Assembly: GCF_021390325.1 (NCBI RefSeq)
Contig: NZ_JAJUWU010000008.1
Location: forward strand, 124,001 to 188,000
From: Jiella avicenniae
GTDB taxonomy: Bacteria; Pseudomonadota; Alphaproteobacteria; Rhizobiales; Rhizobiaceae
Direction of reading: 5' to 3'
Length of the DNA: 64,000 nucleotides
Shown: positions 37,799 to 46,960 of the stretch, one piece after another
How the letters are laid out: every line of letters starts with the position of its first letter
Position numbering within the stretch: the first letter of the stretch is position 1
Position numbers and translations under genes: made by a program
Notes under the pieces: model-generated
The model's input: only the letters and a program-made list of their open reading frames with translations
The model's database searches: none
What the model was told of the DNA's origin: nothing

Positions 37799-38182
37799 TC
37801 ACGGGGTCCAGGCGTCGTACTCGCCGGTCACGCGCGGGCGTTCCTTGCCGGGGCGTAGCAACGAGCCCGACGGACGATAGGCCTTCGCGGTCCCGGTGTG
37901 GTTCGGCTCGAAGCCCTTCTGCCATTCGCGCGGAGCGTAGCTTTCTTCGCTTGGCGGCTGGTCGACCCGGTAATGCATCCAGCCGTGCCAGCCGGTCGGG
38001 ATCGCCGAAGCTTCCGCCGGGCCGTTGTAGATCACCCAGCGGCGCGTGCCGTCGGCATTGGTGTAATAGAGGTTGCCGAACTCGTCCTCGCCGACCTTCT
38101 TGCCGAAGCGCCAGGTGTGGAAACGCGTGCCGATCGTCTGGTTCTGCCACCAGGTGAAGATCTCGAGAAGCCATGCTTTCAT
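37799..38182 (-). CDS. NADH:ubiquinone oxidoreductase accessory subunit, NDUFA12 family
   Basis: 127 aa. EIFTWWQNQTIGTRFHTWRFGKKVGEDEFGNLYY and RRWVIYNG...PTGWHGWMHYRVDQPP are the conserved core of the B17.2/NDUFA12 subunit of complex I, present in alphaproteobacteria and mitochondria. The C-terminal HTGTAKAYRPSGSLLRPGKERPRVTGEYDAWTP is typical. ATG at 38182 follows GGAAAT; the frame upstream is not conserved. The rest of the nuo genes are elsewhere. Confidence 0.96.
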   Translation of the reverse strand: MKAWLLEIFTWWQNQTIGTRFHTWRFGKKVGEDEFGNLYYTNADGTRRWVIYNGPAEASAIPTGWHGWMHYRVDQPPSEESYAPREWQKGFEPNHTGTAKAYRPSGSLLRPGKERPRVTGEYDAWTP

Positions 38183-38293
38183 GGGGATTTCCGATCCGTC
38201 GCAAGTCGGCTCCTTATGCGTCCCGCGGCCGGAAATGTCCACCCGCCCTGCAGTGCGGCATTCGAGATCGAAACCCCGACAGCGCGCGGCGTT

Positions 38294-38767
38294 TCAATCC
38301 GAGGCCGAACGTTCCTCTCCTCCGCCCGTGACGCTCGTCCTGGCGTCCTTCTGCTCGCGGGAATCGACGAAGTGGACCATCACCAGCAATCCACCGAGAG
38401 CGATGAAGGTCGCGGCCAATCCGGCCAGGAAAGCGCCGCTCGTGTGGTCGACCTCGAGCAGGATCAGCTTCCGCACCACCGCCAGCACGCCGATGACGAT
38501 GACCGTGCGGACCTGCGCCAGCCGGTGGTCGCCGAGCGCCATCTGATGGATCGAATGGGCGAGTTCCAGCGCGATGATCGCCGCCAGAACCCGGTCGAAC
38601 AGCGTCTGAAACGCGGAGTATTCCAGGGGCTGGCCGAGATCGAAAAGTGCGAGGCCCGTCGCGCGCAAGAAGCTCCATAACGTCAGGAGCACGACGCCGA
38701 CCATACCGAAGAGAAGGATGTGCGCGACCAGCCGCTCGAAGCGGAAATAGAGTTTCACCAAATGCAT
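38294..38767 (-). CDS. PsiE-like (phosphate-starvation-inducible) membrane protein
   Basis: 157 aa from the ATG at 38767, which follows GGGAG; the frame is open to 38869. Four hydrophobic segments are visible: AHILLFGMVGVVLLTLWSFL, VLAAIIALELAHSIHQMAL, VRTVIVIGVLAVVRKLILLEV, and LAATFIALGGLLVMVHFV. This matches the four-helix PsiE fold, including the LELAHSI and VRKLI motifs. Function is unknown in E. coli; no pho box is evident here. Confidence 0.82.
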   Translation of the reverse strand: MHLVKLYFRFERLVAHILLFGMVGVVLLTLWSFLRATGLALFDLGQPLEYSAFQTLFDRVLAAIIALELAHSIHQMALGDHRLAQVRTVIVIGVLAVVRKLILLEVDHTSGAFLAGLAATFIALGGLLVMVHFVDSREQKDARTSVTGGGEERSASD

Positions 38768-38947
38768 GCCGCCGCTCCCGCCGCGGCGAAACGAGGATCG
38801 CTCCGCTGGTTGAGGAATGTGGATCGGCGGGGAGCGACTGTCCATCATGCGGCGCACAACCCGCGGCAATCACCTGAAGGCAAGTGCCAGCCGGCGCCGG
38901 CTTCGAGTGATCGCCCTGGCACAACCGTTTGCGGGTCGCTCGGCTTG

Positions 38948-39445
38948 CTATAGCGTCTTCTCGTAGACGAGCGCCGGAATGCCGCTGTCCTCGGCGCCGC
39001 AATTGGCGGTCCTGCCGACCTCCGCGAAGCCATGGGTCTCGTAGAAGCGGATGGCCTTTTCGTTCGCCGCCTCGACTTCGATTCGAATTCGCGCGGCATC
39101 GGGAAAGGCGTCGACGATCTCGTCCAGAAGGTCGCGGCCGATGCCCTGACGCTGGCATTGCGGCCGGACATAGAGCTGGTGCAGGACGACCAGCTTCTTC
39201 TCCGGATCGGACGACGCCGCGAAGGCGACGCCGCCGAGCCGCGTGCCGTCGTCGGCGACGACGAATTCCGACTCCGGCCGCGTCAGGCGCGGCTCGAGCG
39301 CCGTCACCGAATGCCAGGAGGCGGTGATCTCCGCGACCTTCGCCGGCCCGTAGATGCCGTCATAGGTGTCGTGCCAGGTCTCGCCGAGCAGGTCCGAGAT
39401 CGCCTGGAGATCGCTGCGGCTGGCGGTGCGGACGAAAAAGGTCAT
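38948..39445 (-). CDS. GNAT family N-acetyltransferase coupled to gatB
   Basis: 165 aa. [24 protein letters not shown] at the start, the acetyl-CoA loop [17 protein letters not shown], and [14 protein letters not shown] near the end. Its ATG overlaps the TGA of gatB (ATGA), so it is translated directly after GatB. The substrate is unknown. The upstream gatC-gatA operon has a different GNAT gene in the same kind of overlap. Confidence 0.9.
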   Translation of the reverse strand: MTFFVRTASRSDLQAISDLLGETWHDTYDGIYGPAKVAEITASWHSVTALEPRLTRPESEFVVADDGTRLGGVAFAASSDPEKKLVVLHQLYVRPQCQRQGIGRDLLDEIVDAFPDAARIRIEVEAANEKAIRFYETHGFAEVGRTANCGAEDSGIPALVYEKTL

Positions 39446-40941
39446 TCCACCCCCAGCTTTTCCTTCACCAGCGCGTTGACCGCCTGCGGGTTGGCCTTGC
39501 CGCCGGTCGCCTTCATCACCTGGCCGACGAACCAGCCGGCCATGGAGGGCTTCGCCTTCGCCTGCTCGACCTTGTCGGGGTTTGCCGCGATCACCTCGTC
39601 GACGGCCTTTTCGATGGCGCCGGTGTCGGTCACCTGTTTCATGCCGCGCTTCTCGACGATCGCCTTCGGGTCGCCGCCCTCGGTCCAGACGATCTCGAAC
39701 AGGTCCTTGGCGATCTTGCCGGAGATCGTGCCTTCGCGGATGAGATCGAGGATCGCGCCGAGTTGGTCGGCCGAAACCGGGGTGTCGTCGATCTCCTTGC
39801 CCGACTTGTTCAGCGCACCGAGGAGATCGTTGATCACCCAGTTCGCCGCCTGCTTGGCATCGCGGCCCGCGGCGACTTTTTCGAAGTAGTCGGCGATCGC
39901 CTTTTCCGAAACGAGGATCGAGGCGTCGTAGGCCGACAGGCCGGCATCCTTGATCAGCCGCGCCCGCTTGTCGTCGGGCAGTTCGGGAAGCTCCTCCAGG
40001 AGCGCGTCGACATAGGCCTGGTCGAATTCGAGCGGCAGAAGATCCGGATCGGGGAAATAGCGATAATCGTGCGCATCCTCTTTCGTGCGCATCGCCCGCG
40101 TCTCGCCCTTCACCGGGTCGAACAGCCGGGTCTCCTGGTCGATGACGCCGCCGTCCTCGATGATGGCGATCTGGCGCCGCGCCTCGGAGTCGATCGCCTG
40201 ACCGACGAAGCGGATGGAGTTGACGTTCTTGATCTCGCAGCGCGTGCCGAAGGGGCCGCCCGGGCGGCGCACCGAGACGTTGACGTCGGCGCGCATGGAG
40301 CCCTCGTCCATGTTGCCGTCGCAGGTGCCGAGATAGCGCAGGATGGTCCGCAGTTTGGTGAGATAGGCCTTGGCCTCGTCGGCCGAGCGCATGTCCGGTT
40401 TTGAGACGATCTCCATCAGCGCGACGCCGGACCGGTTCAGGTCGACGAAGGACATGGTCGGATGCTGGTCGTGCATCGACTTGCCGGCATCCTGCTCGAG
40501 ATGCAGCCGCTCGACGCCGACCTTAATGTCCTGGAACTCGCCCTTGGAGTCCGGCCCGACGGACACGATCACGGTGCCCTCGCCGACGATCGGATCCTTG
40601 TACTGGGAGATCTGATAGCCCTGCGGGAGATCGGGATAGAAATAGTTCTTCCGGTCGAAGACCGAGCGGTGGTTGATCTCAGCCTTCAAGCCGAGGCCGG
40701 TGCGGATCGCCTGTTTCACGCACTCCTCGTTGATCACCGGCAGCATGCCCGGCATCGCAGCGTCGACGAGGCTGACATGAGAGTTGGGTTCGGCGCCGAA
40801 GCCGGTCGAGGCGCCGGAGAAGAGCTTGGCCTCGGACGTCACCTGGGCGTGGACCTCGAGGCCGACGATGATCTCCCAGTCTCCGGTGGCGCCGGAGATG
40901 AAGGTCTTCGGATCGGGCGTGCGGGTGTCGACGATGGTCAT
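39442..40941 (-). CDS. gatB: Asp-tRNA(Asn)/Glu-tRNA(Gln) amidotransferase subunit B
   Basis: 499 aa. Binds the mischarged tRNA, phosphorylates its Glu/Asp and amidates it with ammonia from Gat[25 protein letters not shown] at the N-terminus, [17 protein letters not shown], and [18 protein letters not shown] are family signatures; the C-terminal YqeY-like tail ([21 protein letters not shown]) is present. This is the partner of gatC/gatA at 11-13 kb. The overlap with the following GNAT gene suggests cotranslation. Confidence 0.97.
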   Translation of the reverse strand: MTIVDTRTPDPKTFISGATGDWEIIVGLEVHAQVTSEAKLFSGASTGFGAEPNSHVSLVDAAMPGMLPVINEECVKQAIRTGLGLKAEINHRSVFDRKNYFYPDLPQGYQISQYKDPIVGEGTVIVSVGPDSKGEFQDIKVGVERLHLEQDAGKSMHDQHPTMSFVDLNRSGVALMEIVSKPDMRSADEAKAYLTKLRTILRYLGTCDGNMDEGSMRADVNVSVRRPGGPFGTRCEIKNVNSIRFVGQAIDSEARRQIAIIEDGGVIDQETRLFDPVKGETRAMRTKEDAHDYRYFPDPDLLPLEFDQAYVDALLEELPELPDDKRARLIKDAGLSAYDASILVSEKAIADYFEKVAAGRDAKQAANWVINDLLGALNKSGKEIDDTPVSADQLGAILDLIREGTISGKIAKDLFEIVWTEGGDPKAIVEKRGMKQVTDTGAIEKAVDEVIAANPDKVEQAKAKPSMAGWFVGQVMKATGGKANPQAVNALVKEKLGVE

Positions 40942-41105
40942 GGGCGTGTCCGGATCGGTGCGAAATGGCGTCGGATTTGGCTAGAGGAAAGCGACAGCGG
41001 GTTCAAGCTCGCCGCCCCGAGCAGCACGTCCGTGCGGCCGGTTTGATGCTGCGAAGCCCGCGATACTCTGCTATCGTGGCGAACGCGACGACGACGGAGC
41101 CGACC

Positions 41106-41708
41106 ATGAGCTCGCTTGTGGACCCGCATCGGCGGGACGATCTGCCGACGAACATGACGATCGACGAGTTCTTCGATTGGCTGGACACCCACGAAGACCA
41201 CTACGAACTCGTCGACGGGACGCCCATCATGATGCCCTTCGTCAAGCGCGCCCATGCCCGCATCGTCAGCAATTTCGACTTTTGTCTGCAGTCTCGGATC
41301 GATCGCTTACAATATATGGTGACGCAGGGCGATTTCGCCATCCGGACCGGTCCCCGCTCGATCCGATTCGCCGATGTCCTGGTGGAGCCCTCGAACGACG
41401 ATCTCGCCGGGCGGATCTCCGAGCGCACGGTGTTGATCGTCGAGGTGCTGTCGGAGTCCACCGCCAGGATCGACTTCAATCGCAAACGGCTCGAATATCT
41501 CGGCCTCGCCGACCTCGACACCTATGTCATCGCCGCCCAGGACGAGCCCCGCCTCTGGGTCTGGCAACGCACCCCGGCAGGCTGGCCGGAGGCCGCCGAG
41601 GTCCTGACGGAAGGCAGCGTCGCCGTCCCGTCTCTCGGCGTCTCGCTGCCGCTGGCGGAGATCTATCGGGGCGTCCACACGATCGAAGGCAAAACCGGCG
41701 CGACCTGA
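41106..41708 (+). CDS. Uma2 family (DUF820) PD-(D/E)xK nuclease-like protein
   Basis: 200 aa. The restriction-endonuclease-like core is visible: HYELVDGTPIMMPFVKRAHARIVSNF, the metal motif RFADVLVEPSND, then LIVEVLSESTARIDFNRKRLEYL. Uma2 proteins are widespread and often in many copies, with no settled function. ATG at 41106 lies about 165 bases from the gatB start, divergent. C+G content does not stand out. It ends 12 bases before the convergent unknown gene. Confidence 0.85.
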   Translation: MSSLVDPHRRDDLPTNMTIDEFFDWLDTHEDHYELVDGTPIMMPFVKRAHARIVSNFDFCLQSRIDRLQYMVTQGDFAIRTGPRSIRFADVLVEPSNDDLAGRISERTVLIVEVLSESTARIDFNRKRLEYLGLADLDTYVIAAQDEPRLWVWQRTPAGWPEAAEVLTEGSVAVPSLGVSLPLAEIYRGVHTIEGKTGAT

Positions 41709-41719
41709 CGCGGCCGTTC

Positions 41720-42823
41720 CTACCGGAACCCGTAGGCCTCGGCGCCCTCGTAGAGATCGATCAGCAGATGGTCCCCGGCGCCGACGAGGAAGTCCGCCGC
41801 CGTCGGCAGGACGTTGCGGGCGGTGACCCGGCCCGTCGCCGCGTCGAGTTCGTAGAGATAGTCCTTCTCGCAGCTGCCGCCGCTCGCCGCATAAATCCTC
41901 CCGCCCCTGATGGCGACGTTGGTGTCGGAAACGTTGAAGGGTGAGACCCAGTCGACCGCGGAGAACTCGGCGTCGGTCTTGACCAGCAGTCCGGCCCGCC
42001 GCGCCCTGTCGCCGCAGCGGCTCGGTGTGTCGATGGTCAGATAGATCGCCCCGTCCTCGCCCTCGCTCGCCGAAAGCACCGCGACGGTGGCTGCCGCCTC
42101 GCCTGCCTCGAAGCCTTGGACGTCCCGCGACACCGGGATCGTGAAGAGTTTCTGTATCGTTCCGTCGCGGTCGGCGACGGCGTTGACGAGGGAGAGACTG
42201 CCATCGCCGAAGCGGGCGGTCCGCGAGATGATCATGCGATCCGCCGGGCCGAAGCGCGAGACGTAGAAATAGGGCTCTTCGTGCCGCGAAGGCTCGACGC
42301 CCGCCTCGCGCAGCGAATCGTAGAGCCCGTCGGCGAGCGTCTCCGGCATCCATGCGCAGCGATCGATCCAGTCGATGCGACAAGGCTCGCCGAGGGTGCG
42401 ATCATAAGGCCCGATGGCCGGGACCGTCGCGATGACGGATTCCAGATCAGGCCCCGAAGCCAGCTTCCTCACGTCGATGTCGCGCTGCGGGCCGGGATTG
42501 GGCGCGGGCCGGGGCAGTTCGAGCACCACGACACCGGCGGATGTCCCATCGGGTCCGCCTTCGGCCCCGATCCGGGCGAGCAGCCTGTAGCCGTCTGCGC
42601 CGAGAGCACCGGCAGGTTTGCGGGTCTGCCGCGGCGGGCCGGCGGGGGAAGAGGAGGCCGGCCCTGCCGCCAGGATCAAATCCCGCTCCGGCGCCTCGCC
42701 GGCTCCGGTCGCCGATGCGTCCGACGGCGGGTTTTTTTCCATCTCGGGGCCGGCCGCGGGCCTCGCTTGCGTGTGACAGACGAGGGCGGCGCTCAACAGC
42801 ATGGCGAAGATCGTGCGAGACAC
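41720..42823 (-). CDS. Hypothetical exported protein, 367 aa
   Basis: I do not recognise a family. The N-terminus TIFAMLLSAALVCHTQA looks like a signal peptide. A Pro/Gly/Ala-rich stretch (about 25-75) is followed by a folded region with repeated strand-like blocks: RMIISRTARFGDGSLSLV, GAIYLTIDTPSRC, VAIRGGRIYAASGGSC, KDYLYELDAATGRV, HLLIDLYEGAEAYG. The pattern of short beta repeats suggests a propeller-type fold, which I infer only from the spacing. Stands alone between Uma2 and the MocR gene. Confidence 0.7.
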   Translation of the reverse strand: MSRTIFAMLLSAALVCHTQARPAAGPEMEKNPPSDASATGAGEAPERDLILAAGPASSSPAGPPRQTRKPAGALGADGYRLLARIGAEGGPDGTSAGVVVLELPRPAPNPGPQRDIDVRKLASGPDLESVIATVPAIGPYDRTLGEPCRIDWIDRCAWMPETLADGLYDSLREAGVEPSRHEEPYFYVSRFGPADRMIISRTARFGDGSLSLVNAVADRDGTIQKLFTIPVSRDVQGFEAGEAAATVAVLSASEGEDGAIYLTIDTPSRCGDRARRAGLLVKTDAEFSAVDWVSPFNVSDTNVAIRGGRIYAASGGSCEKDYLYELDAATGRVTARNVLPTAADFLVGAGDHLLIDLYEGAEAYGFR

Positions 42824-42964
42824 GCGATGTTCTCCTTCCCGGCAGCCCCGTCACGTTTCTAACGCGGCGGCCGGACGCTGCAAAGCGCCGCGGCGTTCGG
42901 CCGAAGCATGCCCGCGGACCGCGGAGCCCGCCGATTTTCCCCGGAGACACCGGAGGCGGGCCGC

Positions 42965-44386
42965 TCAGGCGACGCTCATGTAGGAGATGCTGCCGCTGTC
43001 GATGAGGCCCTTGAGGATCGTCAGCGCATTCGCCAGCCTTTCGCGCTCGGCGACGGCGGAGAGGCCGATCCGGACCGAATGATGGGCATGATCGCCTCTG
43101 ACGCTGCGGAATTCGTCCTCGCCGTCGATCCGGATGCCGTGGTTGCGCGCCGCGAGCTGGAAGGCCGGCGAGGTCCAGGGCGCCGGCAGCGGGACCCAGC
43201 GATAAGGCACCGCCGCTGCGGCCCGCCCTGCCGTGCGGGTCTGGAAGATGTCGTCGAACAAGGCACCGCGCGCCGCGATCTCGCCCATGACCGCCTGGCG
43301 GATCGTCTCGGCCTTGCCCGAGAGCACCAGCCGCGCGGCGACCTCCATGTTGAGGAACGGCCGGCCTCCGGTGAGCTGATTGTGGGCCACGGTCACACGC
43401 ACCGACTGGCCCCGCGGGCAGCTCGCCCAGCCGGCCCGCAGCCCCGCCGAAACGCTTTTCGACAGTCCGCCGACGAAGAAGGTCCGCTCGGGGGCCAGAG
43501 AGACGATCGGCGGAATGTCCACCGGCGTGATCTTGCCGTAAATATTGTCCTCAACGATCAGCAGATTGTGCCGCCGTGCAACTGATACGATTTGTTCGCG
43601 GCGTCGCAGGGACATCGTCGTGCCGCGCGGATTGTTCACCGCCGGCATGAGGAAGATCATCCTTGGGTGCTGCCGCGCCGCGCAGCGATCCAGCTCTTCC
43701 GGAATTATGCCTTCGTCGTCCATGCCCACGGTAACGGGCATGCGGCCGATCATCGTCGCGGCGCGTGCGACGGATGCATAGGACAGGTCCTCGAAGACGA
43801 TCCGGTCGCCGGGATGGGTGGCGGCCGCAATGATCCCCTGAATCGCGGCATTGACCCCCAGCGTCGGCACGACATTGCCGACCTCGGGCGTCCAGCCGCC
43901 CGTCTCCAGCCACGCGGCACCGGCCTCCAGCCAGCCCTGCGGGACGCCGCGGACATAATCGAGCGCCTTGGCCGTCGAATCCTGCAGAACGGCCGCGAAG
44001 GTCGACGCCACGTCCTCCGCCTGTCCGACCATGGGCGCCGAGGTGGAGTCGAGCTTGACGTCGTCGCTCTCTTGGCCGGGCAGCGAATCCGCGGTGGCAT
44101 TCGTCAGGAACTGTCGGGCCTCGGGCTTCTCCGACTCGGCATCGATCTGCCGGACATAGGTCCCGCGGCCGACCTCCCCGGTGGTCAGGCCCCGCTCCCG
44201 GGCGATCTGGTAGGCCCGGCCGATCGTCCCGACGGTGACCTTGAGGTCGAAGGCGATATCGCGCTGGGGGGGCAATTTGTCACCCGGCTTCAGCACGCCC
44301 TCGACGATCGCCCGCTCGATCGCGTCGGCCAGACGGAGATAGAAGGGCGAAGTCTCGTCGGGCGAGATGTCGAATTGTATTGTCAC
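42965..44386 (-). CDS. MocR-type GntR/aminotransferase-fold transcription regulator
   Basis: 473 aa. An N-terminal winged helix (FYLRLADAIERAIVEG, KLPPQRDIAFDLKVTVGTIGRAYQ, GEVGRGTYV) joins a fold type I PLP domain with Lys in GGLSKSVSAGLRAGW and AVNNPRGTTMS. Such regulators sense PLP or amino metabolites. The GTG at 44386 follows GAGAGG by seven bases; an ATG at 44410 has no ribosome site. Divergent from the DUF1127 gene, sharing a control region of about 100 bases. Confidence 0.9.
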   Translation of the reverse strand: MTIQFDISPDETSPFYLRLADAIERAIVEGVLKPGDKLPPQRDIAFDLKVTVGTIGRAYQIARERGLTTGEVGRGTYVRQIDAESEKPEARQFLTNATADSLPGQESDDVKLDSTSAPMVGQAEDVASTFAAVLQDSTAKALDYVRGVPQGWLEAGAAWLETGGWTPEVGNVVPTLGVNAAIQGIIAAATHPGDRIVFEDLSYASVARAATMIGRMPVTVGMDDEGIIPEELDRCAARQHPRMIFLMPAVNNPRGTTMSLRRREQIVSVARRHNLLIVEDNIYGKITPVDIPPIVSLAPERTFFVGGLSKSVSAGLRAGWASCPRGQSVRVTVAHNQLTGGRPFLNMEVAARLVLSGKAETIRQAVMGEIAARGALFDDIFQTRTAGRAAAAVPYRWVPLPAPWTSPAFQLAARNHGIRIDGEDEFRSVRGDHAHHSVRIGLSAVAERERLANALTILKGLIDSGSISYMSVA

Positions 44387-44408
44387 CCTAACGCCTCTCT
44401 TTGTCACC
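44380..44408. promoter_or_regulatory. Direct repeat TTGTCACC x2 at the MocR start
   Basis: TTGTCACC occurs at 44380-44387 and 44401-44408, 21 bases apart start to start, two helical turns. MocR regulators generally bind direct repeats near their own promoter, so this is a candidate operator, although it overlaps the start of the MocR gene. A shorter TGTCACC copy at 44486-44492 is next to the DUF1127 start. No experimental support. Confidence 0.4.
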
Positions 44409-44492
44409 ATGCTGAAAATCGCATTGTAAGCATATTCGATCGGCGTACAAGAGCGACATTACATCATGGGTGCAATCGAAGGAGATGTCACC

Positions 44493-44771
44493 ATGACAAT
44501 GCACCATGCCCGTATCGCCCAGATCGAGGCTCGTCCGCTGCGGCGGGTCGCGCGGACGCAGGATCGGGTGAACGCCCTGCCCGGACTGTCGAGCAGCTTG
44601 CGCTCGATGGTCGCCGGCGCGCTATTCGTCGTCCGGGCTGCCGGACGGCGCAGGAAGATGCGGCGGGACCTGCTGGCGTTGAGCGCGGATCAGCTCAGGG
44701 ACGTCGGTCTGTCGCGGGACGAGGCCCTGCGGGCGGCCGAGAGGATCGAATGGCGCGGCGACTGGACGTGA
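44493..44771 (+). CDS. DUF1127 family small basic protein
   Basis: 92 aa. The C-terminal DUF1127 motif RRDLLALSADQLRDVGLSRDEALRAAERIEW is exact. DUF1127 proteins are short, Arg-rich, and in Rhizobiales affect metabolism and RNA or phosphate homeostasis. GGAG lies eight bases before the ATG at 44493. Divergent from the MocR gene and ended by a perfect terminator hairpin, so it forms its own transcription unit. Confidence 0.92.
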   Translation: MTMHHARIAQIEARPLRRVARTQDRVNALPGLSSSLRSMVAGALFVVRAAGRRRKMRRDLLALSADQLRDVGLSRDEALRAAERIEWRGDWT

Positions 44772-44805
44772 CGGGCCGATGCACTGGCAATGCCTGAAGA
44801 CTTGA

Positions 44806-44836
44806 GGGTGGATCGAAGGCCGATCCACCCTTTTTT
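44806..44836 (+). terminator. Rho-independent terminator after DUF1127 gene
   Basis: Perfect ten-base stem: GGGTGGATCG at 44806-44815, loop AAGGC, CGATCCACCC at 44821-44830, followed by TTTTTT at 44831-44836. It lies 35 bases after the DUF1127 stop. Confidence 0.93.
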
Positions 44837-44975
44837 CGTCGTCCGGGGAGGAAGTTTCGTCGAACCCGCCATGGCACGCGATGCCGGCAGCTGAGGACGC
44901 AAGACGCGTCGGCCCGTCGACGGCGGTCCCTCCGGCCACGCTGCGAACGCCCGCCGGTGTTCTGAAATGCGGCGG

Positions 44976-45347
44976 TCAGCGGCCGGTCGACCTGTGTCGG
45001 GTCTTTCGGCCGGGCTTTCCTTCCGCCTGGGTGGCGACGCGCCGGGAGGCGGCATCGGCCACCGCGATCCATCGCTCCGCTTCGTCGGGATCGTCATAGG
45101 CGTCTTCGGGAAATCGCCAATACGGCATGTTCACCGCTGCCCTGCCCGGCCGCGCATAGGTCCAGCGATCGAGACCGGCTTCGGCATAGACCACCTCGCT
45201 CTCGGGATCGCCCTTGAGGTGAAGCGTGCCGCCGATGACGAGGGCGACGATGCGGCCCTCGCTGTAAATCGCCTGACCGCCGAACAGCCGGCGAATCGCG
45301 ATCTGATTCAGCGAACGGAAGAGATCGCGCAGGAACTCTTCGTCCAT
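44976..45347 (-). CDS. TfoX N-terminal domain protein
   Basis: 123 aa. RDLFRSLNQIAIRRLFGGQAIYSEGRIVALVIGGTLHLKGDPES and YARPGRAAVNMPYWRFPEDAYDDPDE match the TfoX N-terminal domain. In gamma-proteobacteria TfoX governs competence; stand-alone copies of this domain in alphaproteobacteria have no known role. The tail is basic and low-complexity. It is the last gene of the minus-strand suf run, 40 bases after sufA. Confidence 0.9.
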   Translation of the reverse strand: MDEEFLRDLFRSLNQIAIRRLFGGQAIYSEGRIVALVIGGTLHLKGDPESEVVYAEAGLDRWTYARPGRAAVNMPYWRFPEDAYDDPDEAERWIAVADAASRRVATQAEGKPGRKTRHRSTGR

Positions 45348-45387
45348 CGCCTTCCCGTCTCCTCCGGCTCCTTCCGCAGCAGAGTCT

Positions 45388-45771
45388 TCAGCCGGCCTGC
45401 TGTGCGGCGGCCATGGCCGCGAGGTCGGCCTGCTTCAACTCGACGGATTCGCCGCAGCCGCAGGCGGAGGTCTGGTTCGGGTTCTTGAACACGAAGCCGG
45501 ACCGCAACACCGTTTCCTCGTAGTCCATCTCGGTGCCGAGCAGGAACAGCACGGCTTCCGGCGCGACGAACACCTTGGCGCCGTCCCGCTCGATGACGTC
45601 TTCGTTCGCCCGGCCTTCTCCTGCGAGGTCGATCGTGTACTCCATGCCGGCGCAGCCACCCTTCTTGATGCCGACGCGGACGCCTTGCGCGGCCATGTCG
45701 CTGGCGGCCAAAATGCCCTTGATCCGCTCGGCGGCGGCGCTGGTCATGCTCATGACGGTGAAACGGCCCAT
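45388..45771 (-). CDS. sufA: Iron-sulfur assembly scaffold/carrier SufA (HesB/IscA family)
   Basis: 127 aa A-type carrier that passes Fe-S clusters to apoproteins. The three conserved Cys appear in KKGGCAGMEY and in SACGCGES. MTSAAAERIKGILAAS precedes them. AAAGGAG lies before the ATG at 45771. Last core gene of the suf operon. VOC and sufT genes lie upstream. Confidence 0.95.
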   Translation of the reverse strand: MGRFTVMSMTSAAAERIKGILAASDMAAQGVRVGIKKGGCAGMEYTIDLAGEGRANEDVIERDGAKVFVAPEAVLFLLGTEMDYEETVLRSGFVFKNPNQTSACGCGESVELKQADLAAMAAAQQAG

Positions 45772-46051
45772 GGGATCGCTCCTTTCAGTCTTCGAGAATT
45801 ACGTGGTCACCTAGCGAACCCGCTCCGAGCCGCAAGATGCCGAAGCGGAAGGTGCCGGACAAAGCTGGATGCGAGCTTGATCACGGTTAAAGAAATGGCA
45901 ATTTGGACGGGAGACTGCAACCTTTTCCGCTGCACCGGGCCGTTGCCGAGCGAGCCGGCGGAGGGGCGGATCGCCACGAACTGCACGATTCGACCGGTCG
46001 GACGACCTTCGAGCCACGAACGGGTCCGAGCGCCGTGCCGCGATGGCGAGG

Positions 46052-46474
46052 TCAAATGCGCTCCCACAAGCGCCGCGTGGCGAGTTCGCCGCAATGGCCG
46101 TCCGGATCGCGAAAATAGAGGCTGAGGCCCCTCCCCTTCGGCCAGTCCACCTCGCTTTCGACGGCAGCGCCGATTTCGGCGAGATGCCGGCGCCAGCGAT
46201 CTTCGGACCCTTCGGGGATCGCCAGCGCGAAATGCAGCGGTCCGCTGCCGTCATGGGGCGGAATCGCGCCCGAGCCCGGTATCTCGACCGGCTCCAGCGT
46301 CGCGCCGCGTTGGAACAGGATCAGGACGGTCCCATCCGCCAGCCGGAAGACGGTGATCCGCGGCTCCGCCAACAGGGGCTCCTGCCCGAGGAGCCGCCGG
46401 TAGAAGCCGCTCGCCCGCGCCATGTCGTCGACATAGAGGCAGGTTTCGAGAAGCCCGGCGAGCGGCGGTGCCAT
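46052..46474 (-). CDS. VOC-fold protein (glyoxalase/bleomycin-resistance family)
   Basis: 140 aa with two beta-alpha-beta-beta-beta modules. LLETCLYVDDMARASGFYRRLLG opens the first; GPLHFALAIPEG the second; GRGLSLYFRDPDGHCGELA ends with a likely Glu ligand. The usual first metal His is replaced by Thr/Glu in ETCLYV, so metal binding is uncertain. GGGAGG precedes the ATG at 46474. Sits 15 bases after sufT, inside the suf run; the reason is unknown. Confidence 0.88.
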   Translation of the reverse strand: MAPPLAGLLETCLYVDDMARASGFYRRLLGQEPLLAEPRITVFRLADGTVLILFQRGATLEPVEIPGSGAIPPHDGSGPLHFALAIPEGSEDRWRRHLAEIGAAVESEVDWPKGRGLSLYFRDPDGHCGELATRRLWERI

Positions 46475-46488
46475 ATCCGCCTCCCCCC

Positions 46489-46935
46489 TCAGAACCAGCC
46501 GACGGCGACCTGGGCTTCCTCGCTCATGCGCTCCGGCGTCCAGGGCGGATCGAACACGATCTCGACCTTCACCTGCCCGACGCCGTCCACCGAGCCGACG
46601 GCATTCTCGACCCAGATCGGCATCTCGCCGGCGACCGGGCAGCCCGGCGCAGTCAACGTCATCTCGACGTCGACGTTGCGCTCGTCGTCGATGTCGATCT
46701 TGTAGATCAGGCCGAGCTCGTAGATGTCGGCCGGAATCTCCGGATCGTAGACGGTTTTCAGCGCCCCGACGATGTCGTCGGTGAGGCGCGAGAGCTCTTC
46801 GGCCGGGATCGCCGTAGCAGCCTCGCTGCCCGAAGCCATCGCCATGTTGGCCGCCGCGGTGTCGTCCGTCGGCGCGGCGGGGGCGAGTTCGTTCGGTGCC
46901 GGCGCGCTGGTCGTGGTTTCGGCTCGGTCTGTCAT
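46489..46935 (-). CDS. sufT: SufT / DUF59 iron-sulfur maturation factor
   Basis: 148 aa. A low-complexity Ala/Thr/Pro N-terminal part (about 1-50) precedes the DUF59 fold: DDIVGALKTVYDPEIPADIYELGLIYKIDIDDERNVDVEMTLTAPGCPVAGEM. The conserved Cys and TAPGCP motif are present. SufT helps Fe-S cluster maturation of lipoate synthase and aconitase in bacteria. 26 bases after sufS. In older Rhizobiales literature called sufX. Confidence 0.95.
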   Translation of the reverse strand: MTDRAETTTSAPAPNELAPAAPTDDTAAANMAMASGSEAATAIPAEELSRLTDDIVGALKTVYDPEIPADIYELGLIYKIDIDDERNVDVEMTLTAPGCPVAGEMPIWVENAVGSVDGVGQVKVEIVFDPPWTPERMSEEAQVAVGWF

Positions 46936-46960
46936 CGGTGTCGTCTTCTCGCTTTGGGCG

